Shown: positions 1-8,776 of the stretch, piece after piece | Layout: each line of letters opens with the position of its first letter | Position numbering within the stretch: position 1 is the first letter of the stretch | NCBI GenBank assembly: GCA_023457255.1 | Contig: JAEWMB010000033.1 | Coordinates: forward strand, 197,315 to 261,314 | DNA length: 64,000 nt | Origin: Bacillota bacterium | Lineage (GTDB): Bacteria > Bacillota > Clostridia > Lachnospirales > Lachnospiraceae | Reading direction: 5' to 3' | Made by a program: the position numbers and the translations under genes | Notes under the pieces: generated by a model | The model's input: the letters and a program-made list of their open reading frames with translations, nothing else | Database searches by the model: none | Told to the model about the DNA's origin: nothing

Positions 1-208
1 TTTCAAGGTAAACAGCCATGACAGCATTCTCATATTGGACCTTACTATCTTCTACGATGGGCGTTGGTTCTTGTTCCTTTCCCCTTACTTTCTTTTCCTT
101 CTGCCCGAATACGGTAACTAGCACCACAGTAAAAATTACCAGCAAGGCAGCAACAATTGCACCAATAATAACGAGTTTAGACCAGTCTTGTTTTTTCTTA
201 TACCTCAT
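1..208 (-). CDS. Membrane-anchored protein, N-terminal part (runs off left edge)
   Basis: Reading leftward from ATG at 208, 69 codons stay open to the window edge, so the C-terminus is missing. A GAGG ribosome site lies just upstream. The protein starts with a basic stretch (MRYKKKQDW), has one hydrophobic segment at about residues 12-34 (KLVIIGAIVAALLVIF and on) and then a charged linker rich in K and E. This is the look of a signal-anchored extracytoplasmic protein. The visible part carries no recognisable domain and no function is proposed. It lies downstream of the spore coat genes but a hairpin at 290-333 probably separates the transcripts. Confidence 0.6.
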   Translation of the reverse strand, partial: MRYKKKQDWSKLVIIGAIVAALLVIFTVVLVTVFGQKEKKVRGKEQEPTPIVEDSKVQYENAVMAVYLE

Positions 209-289
209 ATGTTTACCTCATCTTTACTTGAAACAAAATCCTGATAGAAAGACCTTGTTTTTCTTAGAAGCTTTTAAACTCAAAAAGGT

Positions 290-333
290 ATACGGTATTA
301 CAGTGTACAATGCCATACACTGTAATATCGTAT
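290..333. terminator. Long inverted repeat, probable terminator of the cotS-like gene
   Basis: Arms 290-307 and 316-333 are 18 bases each with one mismatch and an 8-base loop (CAATGCCA). On the minus strand the stem is followed by ACCTTTTTG. It sits just past the stop of the minus-strand gene at 401-1444. The stem is AT-rich for a terminator, so a palindromic repeat element is the alternative. Confidence 0.5.
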
Positions 334-400
334 GCCTAATTTCGACACACCTTCATTATAATGGATATTTTTACTGAATTCAACAGCCTATCTAGCCTAT

Positions 401-1444
401 CTATACCTTTAATAACTGATCCAGAAACTCTTTTTTGGAATCAATCTGCTCTGTTAAGATCACAAGCTTTTGAACATTTTTCTGCGGTATCCAAGACTTT
501 TTACTATTATAATAGTAATTTGTAATCTTCCAAAACTTCTCCGGGTAAAGAAGCAATACATAAAGCAGATGTTTCTCCGTCTTTGAAAGAGGCCTCTGCT
601 TTTGATACTCTTTTAAAATGCTTTGTCCTAGGTATATATTCCAATCGTTTTTCTCCATTGCCTTGCGGATAAATTGATAAAGATCCGTAACCTGTAATCC
701 AAGAACCGCTTTTTCAAAATTTGAGGTTGCTACCATATCACTCCCTTGAACCTCGGCAGCTGAGCACAACTGATTGACGGCTTTGTTACAATTTAAGATA
801 AAAATATTATGATAAGTGTAGTTCCCATGGCATAAAATACCCCGATCAAGCGAATTGCACATTAGAGTACAATATGGTACTTGTTTCATATACTCCATCG
901 CACTCAGGGCATCTTGATAAAACCTTTCACACTCACTTAAAAAGCATACCTCAAACTCATTTTTCTGTTTTCTTTCCCTTATATAGCTTTTTACCCGTTT
1001 CAGTTCTCTTGTCCTTTTTTCTAAGATTGTAAAAAGATTTCCCTGCTGATAACACTGCTTCTGTTCTGAACTAACTTCAATTCCCACCATACAATTATGA
1101 AGACGAGCTAAATTCGAGGTTGCAAGACATATCTTTTCCTCTTTTTTTAAGTTACATTCTTCCCCGTCAAACCAGTTTTTTATTACAAACTTTTCACCAA
1201 TCGAATTTACGGAAAGAATTGAACCGGCACAGTTTCTGACATAGCCATCCGTATTTTCGTATCCATTGGCTGCAATCTGCTGCTTGATCGTATCCTCGAA
1301 TTCAAGACGTCCTTCTCCGCCCTCATATCCGCAAAGCAGCTTCAGTCCCTGATCAGTTTCCAATACATATGCTCCTCTGGTACGGTAGGTATTGTAGATT
1401 CTTAAATCATATTTTCCTAGTACCTCTTGGCTTCTATCCTCCAC
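401..1444 (-). CDS. CotS/YutH-like spore coat protein (kinase-like fold)
   Basis: 347 residues starting at GTG with GGAGG eight bases upstream. The overall pattern matches the CotS family of spore coat proteins, which resemble aminoglycoside phosphotransferases: an N-terminal lobe with 'LETDQGLKLLCGYEGG', a long middle helix region and the degenerate catalytic-loop-like 'LCHGNYTYHNIFIL' around residue 205. The canonical HGD is HGN here, so kinase activity is doubtful. Members are deposited on the forespore by the mother cell. The neighbouring SPOCS-like genes upstream on the same strand support a spore envelope role. Family assignment is by sequence pattern; exact function is unknown. Confidence 0.65.
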   Translation of the reverse strand: MEDRSQEVLGKYDLRIYNTYRTRGAYVLETDQGLKLLCGYEGGEGRLEFEDTIKQQIAANGYENTDGYVRNCAGSILSVNSIGEKFVIKNWFDGEECNLKKEEKICLATSNLARLHNCMVGIEVSSEQKQCYQQGNLFTILEKRTRELKRVKSYIRERKQKNEFEVCFLSECERFYQDALSAMEYMKQVPYCTLMCNSLDRGILCHGNYTYHNIFILNCNKAVNQLCSAAEVQGSDMVATSNFEKAVLGLQVTDLYQFIRKAMEKNDWNIYLGQSILKEYQKQRPLSKTEKHLLYVLLLYPEKFWKITNYYYNSKKSWIPQKNVQKLVILTEQIDSKKEFLDQLLKV

Positions 1445-1469
1445 ATTACATCCCTCCGACTGAAAACAT

Positions 1470-1495
1470 ACTCCCTGAATGCCCTTAGAGGGAGT
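1470..1495 (-). terminator. Hairpin between coat genes
   Basis: ACTCCCT (1470-1476) pairs with AGGGAGT (1489-1495). On minus it is followed by ATGTTTTC. It lies between the stop at 1601 and the start at 1444 and may end the upstream two-gene transcript. Confidence 0.45.
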
Positions 1496-1600
1496 TCTTT
1501 CTAATCATATGATGTAATATGAAAAATCATGCTAAGTGGAATATGAAATTGTACACTTTTGTTTAGTTTTACTGCTTTTGCTTCATTATTTTGGTTGTCC

Positions 1601-2395
1601 TTACGGCTGAAAAAATAGCATACCAAAGACACAGCAGTAAAGCTTTCTATCAATACAAATAAAATCCGTAGAATACAGAATTAATTTTACATTCGGCTTT
1701 ATTATATTTGCTCCCTCAGGTAAAGTAATCGCTTGTGTGTCCCCGGAGCAATACTCCAGTGTTCGATCATAACGAGTATTCCCCGCCCGGTAATTCACTT
1801 TTACAGAATAGGAAAGAACACCAGAGATCAAAAGCTCCGTGTTGCGACAAAGCTCTCCCTTTCTCTCCTTTTTTAAAAATGGAAGAAAAGTTGATTTCTG
1901 GTGTTGATAATATACTTTTACATCTTTAATAACCACTGGGCCCGGCATTTGCTTTGGCAGTAGTAAGCTCTGTTTTATTAGACACGGTTTTCCTACCGTT
2001 TTTATAACCTTTGAATGTACTTCATTGGAATATACTAAGAACTCTTTATCAATACTTCTACAACGAACTGATATAAAATCCTCTCTTAGCATTGCCGATA
2101 TGCATAGACCAAATCGTACAATCTCCCTTTCGCGGGGCAAAAGGGATAAGAAAATAACCTCTCCCTTTCCATTTGGTTTACCCCCATTTTGAATAAGGAG
2201 AGAATTTGGTATAAGTATCGCTGAGTTCGGATGTTCTATTTCAAACCCGATCTGCGGCATGTACTTATCAGATAGATTTAAAACAAGCATTTCATACCAC
2301 AAAATATCAAAAGTATATGCCACTTCTTTATCGACTGTCAGTGCCAAACAGAAAGCCGCACCATCCTCAAAAGGAATAGGAATATCCTTAAGCAT
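1601..2395 (-). CDS. Hypothetical protein with C-terminal SPOCS-like segment
   Basis: 264 residues from ATG at 2395 (a GTG directly before it is an alternative). The stop codon of the upstream gene overlaps the start, so the two are translationally coupled. I do not recognise the N-terminal 170 residues. The last 80 residues ('LLISGVLSYSVKVNYRAG' and then beta-rich sequence ending FGMLFFQP) resemble the beta-sandwich of SPOCS/DUF3794 domains found in spore coat and SafA/SipL-type proteins. Together with its coupled partner and the CotS-like gene downstream, a role in the spore envelope is inferred, not shown. Confidence 0.5.
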   Translation of the reverse strand: MLKDIPIPFEDGAAFCLALTVDKEVAYTFDILWYEMLVLNLSDKYMPQIGFEIEHPNSAILIPNSLLIQNGGKPNGKGEVIFLSLLPREREIVRFGLCISAMLREDFISVRCRSIDKEFLVYSNEVHSKVIKTVGKPCLIKQSLLLPKQMPGPVVIKDVKVYYQHQKSTFLPFLKKERKGELCRNTELLISGVLSYSVKVNYRAGNTRYDRTLEYCSGDTQAITLPEGANIIKPNVKLILYSTDFICIDRKLYCCVFGMLFFQP

Positions 2396-2861
2396 CACAA
2401 TTGTCGTAGGTTAATACTAAGGATATGCTGCAAAATAGCGTATTTCTCGCTATAATAATTGCTGAAAAATCCTGAATATCAAAGCCTAAAAATACTTCAT
2501 GATTCCCGTTATCCTCTAACGGGACAACAATATTTGTTGAAAATGGTATGACTTTTTCTACGGTATTATTTCTTCTTACTCCATTATCTACGTGTGTTAT
2601 AACAATCTTGGTACAAAAATAACCAATTACAATAAGGTTTTTTCCTGTTAATTCCTGACCTTCTGCAGAGGTTCCAGATATACTAGGTACAAATCGTATG
2701 TTAGATACGCAGATCGACGGGGTTGTTACCGACACATTATCATTAATATCACACTGCACACAAAAAGTCTGAGTTGCTTGAAACTGACTAAAGAACTCCG
2801 GCGTTGAAGTAGGATATTGAATCGGAAATAAGCATATCGGAATCGAGGAACAACGAGCCAT
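2388..2861 (-). CDS. SPOCS/DUF3794-like spore protein
   Basis: 157 residues with a good site (GAGGAGAATCCT) before ATG. The core 'LTGKNLIVIGYFCTKIVITHV' followed by 'TVEKVIPFSTNIVVPLE' follows the layout of a SPOCS (DUF3794) domain: a strand pair, a variable hinge, then the 'vpFs..i.lp' strand. No signal peptide or membrane segment. It is first in a coupled pair with the gene at 1601-2395 (8-base overlap). Single-domain SPOCS proteins occur in spore coats and exosporia of clostridia. Assignment rests on pattern recognition only. Confidence 0.5.
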   Translation of the reverse strand: MARCSSIPICLFPIQYPTSTPEFFSQFQATQTFCVQCDINDNVSVTTPSICVSNIRFVPSISGTSAEGQELTGKNLIVIGYFCTKIVITHVDNGVRRNNTVEKVIPFSTNIVVPLEDNGNHEVFLGFDIQDFSAIIIARNTLFCSISLVLTYDNCDA

Positions 2862-3061
2862 AGGATTCTCCTCATAATTACTATTACTTTATCATATGCT
2901 AACAACTCTAAAAAATGTTACTAAATCCTGTCTCTTATTCCCAAGTACTTAATTTTTAATCTGCTCTGCCTTTCAAATTTCTCCTGTTTATTCCCGCACT
3001 TCCTTGCACTCCTGTTATCTCATACTTTAAGAATTCTTATACCATATCGGCAGCTTAACTT

Positions 3062-4420
3062 TTACAATTCTTTTGCTATCTCTAGCAATTGTTCTTTCGT
3101 ATTTAAGGTCGGGTCTGTTATTACTTTTTCTAATAACCGGTCAAGTAATTCACCAATATTTTTCCCTGGCTCAAATCCTTGTTCAATCAGATCTTTACCG
3201 CTTATTTCCAACATCCTTAGAGAAACACACTCCCCTCGCTCTATCACCTCTTGATATAGTGCTTTGGCTTGTCTTAGGTTTGATACCATCTCTTCTTTCA
3301 CTTCCGGACTTTTTGTTTCCATGTTGCATTCCTGAATTACAAAAAGCATGGGCATGTACTTCTCCCCAATTAGTTTGATAGCCCTTCGAAGCTCTTCTTT
3401 TGAGCTGCCAAATTCATAATTATGATAGTAAACTAATTTTGATACACTCTCTATTGTTTCATTATCAAACTTTAATCTGCGCAGAATGGACTTTGCTATA
3501 TCAGCGCCCTTAATTTGATGCTCCTGAACGTAACCTTTTGACTGGGTATTCCTATCTTTTATCACTGTTTTTGCAACATCATGCAAAAGAATAGTCCACC
3601 GATATATTAATTGTTCCTTCTTATCTTCAACATCTTTCGATATCCTCTTGATAAAAAAACACAATGCCTTTAACACATGTTCACCTACACTTGTTTGACC
3701 GTATGGGCTTTGCAAGGTTGCTGCAAGCATCCGATTAAATTCTGGTAAGATAACCTCTGTCAATCCCGTCTCATATGCAAGCATTAACTTTTCCGGATGG
3801 TCTGATAATAATAATTTATTAAGTTCCTCTCTGATTCGCTCTGCACTGATATTTCTTAAATTCAGTGCTTTGATACGAATGGCTTCAAAAGTTTTGGGTT
3901 CAATTGTAAAATTAAGCTGAGCAGAAAAACGAACTGCACGAAGAATTCGAAGCGCATCCTCATCAAATCGCTGATTTGCACTGCCTACACATCGTATCTT
4001 CTGTTCCCGCAGATCTCTAAGTCCCTCAAATTCATCAATAAGCCCATCCTTCTCATTATAGGCCATGGCATTTATCGTAAAGTCCCTGCGTTTTAAATCT
4101 TCAATCAAATTTTTAGTATATTCGACCTGCTTTGGATGGCGGTTATCCTCATACTCACCATCAAGCCGATACGTGGTAACTTCAAAACCATCTTTACCAA
4201 GCATAACGGTAACTGTGCCGTGTTTAATTCCGGTGTCAATGGTTCTTGAAAATATCTGTTTCACCTCAAAAGGATTTGCAGAAGTCGTAATATCCCAGTC
4301 TCCCGGTATTCTGCCAAGTAAGGAGTCACGAACACAGCCTCCTACCGCATAGCCTTCAAAACCATGAGCCGCCAGTTCTTCTATGATATAATTTACCTTA
4401 TCTGGAAGAGTAATTATCAT
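3062..4420 (-). CDS. cca: CCA-adding tRNA nucleotidyltransferase with HD domain
   Basis: 452 residues. Adds or repairs the 3' CCA of tRNAs in the cytoplasm. Class II nucleotidyltransferase head with 'YAVGGCVRDSLLG' (residues 24-36), the metal-binding DWD at 41-43 and the 'RRDFTINAMA' motif at 111-120; the neck and body follow, and an HD phosphohydrolase-like segment carries 'ILLHDVAKT' (HD at 280-281). Length agrees with the HD-bearing Firmicutes form. It is preceded by an SGNH hydrolase gene 62 bases upstream on the same strand, so they may share a transcript. The motifs make the call secure; the precise tail specificity (CC, A or CCA) cannot be read here. Confidence 0.93.
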   Translation of the reverse strand: MIITLPDKVNYIIEELAAHGFEGYAVGGCVRDSLLGRIPGDWDITTSANPFEVKQIFSRTIDTGIKHGTVTVMLGKDGFEVTTYRLDGEYEDNRHPKQVEYTKNLIEDLKRRDFTINAMAYNEKDGLIDEFEGLRDLREQKIRCVGSANQRFDEDALRILRAVRFSAQLNFTIEPKTFEAIRIKALNLRNISAERIREELNKLLLSDHPEKLMLAYETGLTEVILPEFNRMLAATLQSPYGQTSVGEHVLKALCFFIKRISKDVEDKKEQLIYRWTILLHDVAKTVIKDRNTQSKGYVQEHQIKGADIAKSILRRLKFDNETIESVSKLVYYHNYEFGSSKEELRRAIKLIGEKYMPMLFVIQECNMETKSPEVKEEMVSNLRQAKALYQEVIERGECVSLRMLEISGKDLIEQGFEPGKNIGELLDRLLEKVITDPTLNTKEQLLEIAKEL

Positions 4421-4482
4421 GTTAGGGTAATTCCTTTCACTTCAATCTGTATTTATTCTATCACAGATGAAATCGATACGCA

Positions 4483-5499
4483 TCACCTTTCAGTATTACC
4501 ACTTCCAAAATCGATTAGACACTGTTTCCATTTCTTAAAGTAACTTGGATTTAAGTGTATACCGTCAGAAGTTGCTTTGTCGGGCAGATTCCCATCTTCG
4601 TTCGCAAAAAAAGAATACAAGTCCACATATGTCACATTTTCCTCATCTGCCATCCTTTTTATTAAGTCGTTAAACTTTTTAATATTTGTGTTATTAAATA
4701 CCGTATCCCCCTCATTCATCTTCTTTGTGACGGGATAATTTGCTTGTATGATAATTTCACAGTCCGGTTCTATCTCTCTCAGTCCCTCAACGATGTTACG
4801 ATAATCTTCGATAAAAATTGTAAGGCTATTCCAACCAAGTTCATTAATACCAAACATTAAATACACTTTAGAAAATGAGGTTTGCCTTGCCGCATCGAGT
4901 ACATTCCCTTTTTGTTTGTTATCAAGGGAAATGTAGTTTTTTACGATTGCTGTGTTTACCATCAATCCACGATACGTATAAAACTTAGCATTTTCTACCC
5001 CTCCAAACTGGCCGAGACCTTCTGTTCTGGAATCACCGATAAAAATGGTATCTTTAAAAAAATCATCCTCTGCTTCCTCCTTCTCTAACTCTGCCTTTGT
5101 CTCTTCCTTATCGTTTGCCTCTTCCTTATCCATTCCCTCCTTTTTAGTATCCCCCTCATCTAACACAGCTTCCTTTATTTCTTCCTCCACCGTATCGATT
5201 GGAGCTGCCTTTTCAGTTTTACTGGCTTCTTCCTTCTGAGTTTCAGATAAACTCTGATTCGGAAGATTGGAAGAAGCGTCTTCATAATCTTGATTGTAAT
5301 TTCCCTGCTCTATAGTTTCTATATTATGGGCATTCGCCGCCTTAGCTCCAACCTTGCTGCTTCCCCCTTGAGCCAAGCATAAATATATGGAAAGTGACAG
5401 CATCCCTGCCACACTAATTGTATTAATAATTCTTTTTCCACGATTTCTTCTTCTCTTTTTCTGATAACGTATTTTCCACTGTTCCTGATTCGTATCCAT
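4483..5499 (-). CDS. Membrane-anchored SGNH/GDSL hydrolase
   Basis: 338 residues. A very basic N-terminus (residues 11-23) is followed by a membrane segment at about 26-44, then a 100-residue low-complexity linker rich in E, K and D, then an SGNH hydrolase domain from about 148. Block I is 'IFIGDSRTEG' with the nucleophile Ser157; block III appears as 'FGINELGW'; block V is 'DGIHLN' with Asp312 and His315. The enzyme should face the cell exterior as an esterase or deacylase acting on an envelope or extracellular polymer, but the substrate cannot be told. Clostridial proteins of this architecture are common and uncharacterised. Confidence 0.78.
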   Translation of the reverse strand: MDTNQEQWKIRYQKKRRRNRGKRIINTISVAGMLSLSIYLCLAQGGSSKVGAKAANAHNIETIEQGNYNQDYEDASSNLPNQSLSETQKEEASKTEKAAPIDTVEEEIKEAVLDEGDTKKEGMDKEEANDKEETKAELEKEEAEDDFFKDTIFIGDSRTEGLGQFGGVENAKFYTYRGLMVNTAIVKNYISLDNKQKGNVLDAARQTSFSKVYLMFGINELGWNSLTIFIEDYRNIVEGLREIEPDCEIIIQANYPVTKKMNEGDTVFNNTNIKKFNDLIKRMADEENVTYVDLYSFFANEDGNLPDKATSDGIHLNPSYFKKWKQCLIDFGSGNTER

Positions 5500-5825
5500 G
5501 ATAGCGCCTCTCTATTTTACATTCCTATACTGATCTCTATAAGTATAGATAAGGATTGATACAATAAAGTTTCAAATATATTACTAATTCTTTAATAATT
5601 CTGAAAACTTTTCGTAATTGTTCCAATACATCCAAGTTATTACATTCTTATAGTACAAATAGTTTATTTTTTATCCGTGAGGTACTGCGCTGTTCTTACT
5701 TCCTTTAATATCACACTATAATACAACTCCTTACATAATCCTGGCTAAAATTCTAAATAAGAAGACTTTCATACCTGGATTCGAATCATGTGCTATCAAT
5801 CTATCGCCTTACAAAAGGGCAATAA
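5500..5825. other. Intergenic stretch, no gene seen
   Basis: AT-rich. On minus, TTGAAA and TTATCT with 17 bases between them near 5547-5576 could be the promoter of the SGNH gene, but the match is modest. Nothing else recognisable. Confidence 0.3.
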
Positions 5826-5885
5826 AAAATAATCGAAGGAATGAAACTGCAGGTTAAAATGCTGTTCAACTCTTTCGATTATTTT
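5826..5885 (-). terminator. Terminator of glycogen phosphorylase
   Basis: AAAATAATCGAA (5826-5837) is the exact complement of TTCGATTATTTT (5874-5885); on minus the stem is followed by a T-rich run (TTTTTTATT). It begins 88 bases after the glgP stop. The loop is long (36 bases). Confidence 0.55.
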
Positions 5886-5972
5886 CTCTCTCAAATGGCT
5901 TATTGACCGCTTTAGATAAGATATACTGCTTTCATGCGATTTCTGCTGCTGTGATACAACTCACCCGAAATT

Positions 5973-8417
5973 TTACAGTTCAACCTTTCTAAGCTTCCAA
6001 ATATCTCTGACATATTCCTCTATTGTTCGATCAGAAGAGAATTTTCCACACTTAGCAACGTTTAGCATCGCTGCTTTTGCCCAAAGTTCCTTCTTTCGAT
6101 ATGCTGCTTCGACACGTCTTTGCGCCTCTTCATAGGAACGAAAATCTTTTAGGATAAAGTATTGATCTGCTTTTTCATACCCGTTTGTGTCAAGCAAGGA
6201 ATTGTATAATTCACGGAATAATTCTTTGTTCTCAGAAGAATAGAAACCGTTTATCAATTGGTCTACAACACATTTGATATCAGGGTCCGAATTGTAGATA
6301 TCCCTTGGCTGGTACCCTCCGTTTAATTCATAGCGGATAACTTCATCAGAACTAATCCCGAAGATAAAGGCATTCTCTTCCCCTACTTCTTCCACAATCT
6401 CTACATTCGCTCCATCCATCGTGCCTAAGGTTAGTGCACCGTTTAACATAAATTTCATGTTCCCGGTCCCGGATGCTTCTTTACTCGCCGTTGAAATCTG
6501 TTCCGATACATCTGCTGCAGCAAAGATTATCTCTGCGTTTGATACTCTGTAATTTTCTATAAACACTACCTTTAGTTTGCCTCCTATCGAGGTATCATTG
6601 TTAATGACCTCACCAACACTATTAATTAATTTGATGATTGCCTTTGCCCTGCGATACCCTGCTGAAGCCTTTGCCCCAAAGAGAAAGGTTCTTGGATAAA
6701 ACTCCATCTCCGGATTCTCTTTTAACTTATTATATAGGTGCATTACATGCAAAATATTTAAAAGCTGACGTTTGTACTCATGCAAACGTTTTACTTGAAC
6801 ATCAAAAATAGAATTCGGATTTACCTCAATACCGTTATGCTCTTTAATATAGGCGGCAAGACGAAGTTTGTTATGATATTTTATCTCCATAAACTTTGCT
6901 CTGGCTTCCGGATCCTCTGCATAAGGAGTTAATTGATTCATTAAAGATAAATCTAAAATCCACCCATCACCAATTTTTTCAGTAACAAATGCAGCAAGCT
7001 CCGGATTCCCATGCAATAAAAATCTTCTTTGAGTAATGCCATTTGTCTTATTATTAAATTTTTCCGGCCACAATTCATAAAAATCACGCAACTGCTGCTG
7101 CCTTAAAATTTCAGTATGAAGCTTCGCAACACCATTCACAGAAAATCCGGCCACAATTGCAAGGTTTGCCATTTTAACCTGTCCGTTATAAAGAATAGCC
7201 ATCTTTTCAATTTTTTTGTAATCACCGGAATACCTCTGCTGCAGCAGGATCACAAAGCGGCGGTTAATCTCATCAATAATCTGATATACTCTTGGAAGCA
7301 AGCGTTCAAACAATTCAATCGGCCATTTTTCTAAAGCTTCCGACATAATGGTATGATTGGTATAAGCGCAGGCTTTTGTAGTGACTTCCCAAGCTTCCTC
7401 CCAAGTTAAATAATAATCATCCATGAGAATTCTCATTAGCTCCGGAATCGTTACCGTAGGATGCGTATCATTGAGCTGAAAACATACCTTTTCATGAAGT
7501 TTCCGAATATCACTGTGATTCCTGCTATATTTTGCAACCGCTCGCTGCAGGCTTGCGGACACAAAGAAATACTGCTGCTTTAATCTTAACTCTTTTCCTG
7601 CATAATGGTTATCATTCGGATACAATACCTCACAAATGGTTCTTGCAAGGTTTTCCTGTTCTACTGCCTTTTGATAATCACCTTTGTCAAAGGAATCAAG
7701 ATTAAATGTATTAATTGCTTCCGCATCCCATATTCTCAAGGTATTTACCATGCGATTTCCATAGCCAACTACCGGTAAGTCATAAGGGACTGCCCGGACA
7801 GATTGATAATTCTCCTGAACAAAGCATTCTCTGCCAGCTTCATCTTTCATCATACGTACATAACCACCGAACTTTACTTCCTGTGCGTACTCAGCTCGTT
7901 TCATTTCAAAAGGATTTCCATCCTTTAACCATAAGTCAGGAACCTCCACTTGAAATCCATCTTCAATCTTTTGTTCAAACATACCATATTTATAACGAAT
8001 GCCGCAACCATAAGCCGGATAGTTCAAGCTTGCTAATGATTCCAAAAAACATGCGGCAAGTCTTCCAAGCCCACCATTTCCAAGTGCTGCATCTGGTTCC
8101 TGATCTTCAATAATATTAAGATCTACTCCCATTTCTGAAAGGGCTTCACGTACTGCTTTGTCGGCCTTTAAGTTGATAATATTATTTCCTAACGCACGCC
8201 CCATCAAAAACTCCATGGACAGGTAGTATACTGTTTTTACATCCTGTTCCTCAAACTTCCTATGAGTCTCCATCCACTGCTCTACGATTACATCTTTCAC
8301 CGCATAGGATACGGCTTGAAATAATTGCTGTTTCGTTGCTTCATTTACATTTCTGCGGAAAAGTGTTTTTAAGTAATTCTCAACATCGCGTTTAAACTCT
8401 TCCTTCTTTAACTCCAT
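5973..8417 (-). CDS. glgP: Glycogen/maltodextrin phosphorylase (GT35)
   Basis: 814 residues, the usual length. Releases glucose-1-phosphate from alpha-1,4-glucans with pyridoxal phosphate as cofactor. Seen: 'NGGLGRLAACFLESLA' near residue 114, 'QLNDTHPTVTIPELMR', the 'KRLHEYKRQLLN' segment, and the cofactor site 'GTGNMKFMLNG' with the PLP lysine at about 655. Start ATG has GGGAGG seven to eight bases upstream. It stands alone with its own downstream terminator; no glgABCD partners are nearby. The product feeds the same sugar-phosphate pool as the phosphohexomutase at 48.6 kb. Secure family assignment; preference for glycogen or maltodextrin cannot be read. Confidence 0.96.
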   Translation of the reverse strand: MELKKEEFKRDVENYLKTLFRRNVNEATKQQLFQAVSYAVKDVIVEQWMETHRKFEEQDVKTVYYLSMEFLMGRALGNNIINLKADKAVREALSEMGVDLNIIEDQEPDAALGNGGLGRLAACFLESLASLNYPAYGCGIRYKYGMFEQKIEDGFQVEVPDLWLKDGNPFEMKRAEYAQEVKFGGYVRMMKDEAGRECFVQENYQSVRAVPYDLPVVGYGNRMVNTLRIWDAEAINTFNLDSFDKGDYQKAVEQENLARTICEVLYPNDNHYAGKELRLKQQYFFVSASLQRAVAKYSRNHSDIRKLHEKVCFQLNDTHPTVTIPELMRILMDDYYLTWEEAWEVTTKACAYTNHTIMSEALEKWPIELFERLLPRVYQIIDEINRRFVILLQQRYSGDYKKIEKMAILYNGQVKMANLAIVAGFSVNGVAKLHTEILRQQQLRDFYELWPEKFNNKTNGITQRRFLLHGNPELAAFVTEKIGDGWILDLSLMNQLTPYAEDPEARAKFMEIKYHNKLRLAAYIKEHNGIEVNPNSIFDVQVKRLHEYKRQLLNILHVMHLYNKLKENPEMEFYPRTFLFGAKASAGYRRAKAIIKLINSVGEVINNDTSIGGKLKVVFIENYRVSNAEIIFAAADVSEQISTASKEASGTGNMKFMLNGALTLGTMDGANVEIVEEVGEENAFIFGISSDEVIRYELNGGYQPRDIYNSDPDIKCVVDQLINGFYSSENKELFRELYNSLLDTNGYEKADQYFILKDFRSYEEAQRRVEAAYRKKELWAKAAMLNVAKCGKFSSDRTIEEYVRDIWKLRKVEL

Positions 8418-8776
8418 ACTTATTCCTCCCTTTATAAGAAGATTCTTTTCTCAGCCTGCACTGAATTTTCTATGTGCACTAAAGTATCTTTTCTCCGTTT
8501 CTTAAGTTAATCAACCACTTAAGAGATTGACTTTCTAGCAAACCGAAAAAAATGATTTCCTGTATCTCGTCAAAGCATAAAAGGGGTCACTATATCCTAT
8601 GCCACGATTTATAAATAGTTCCATTGCGCCTCTTCCTGCTAGTTTCCTCCACAAATGTACATGACCACCTTCTTTATACTATCGCACTAAAAAAGGTTAC
8701 TTGATTATAACATTTTGTTTTCCTGTAATTCAATAGAAAAACTCCATAAAGTTTGTAATTATAGGAAGGCCTATTG
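8418..8776. other. Intergenic region upstream of glgP, nothing clear
   Basis: About 360 AT-rich bases between the esterase stop and glgP start. AATTATAG (8756-8763) and CTATAATT (8775-8782) form a short inverted repeat at the end of the esterase gene, without a T run. No strong promoter or riboswitch was recognised. Confidence 0.3.

Noticed and set aside
18..377. Plus-strand ORF of 119 codons
   Set aside because: Overlaps the N-terminal frame of the minus-strand membrane protein, which has a ribosome site and a proper membrane anchor, and runs through the hairpin at 290-333.
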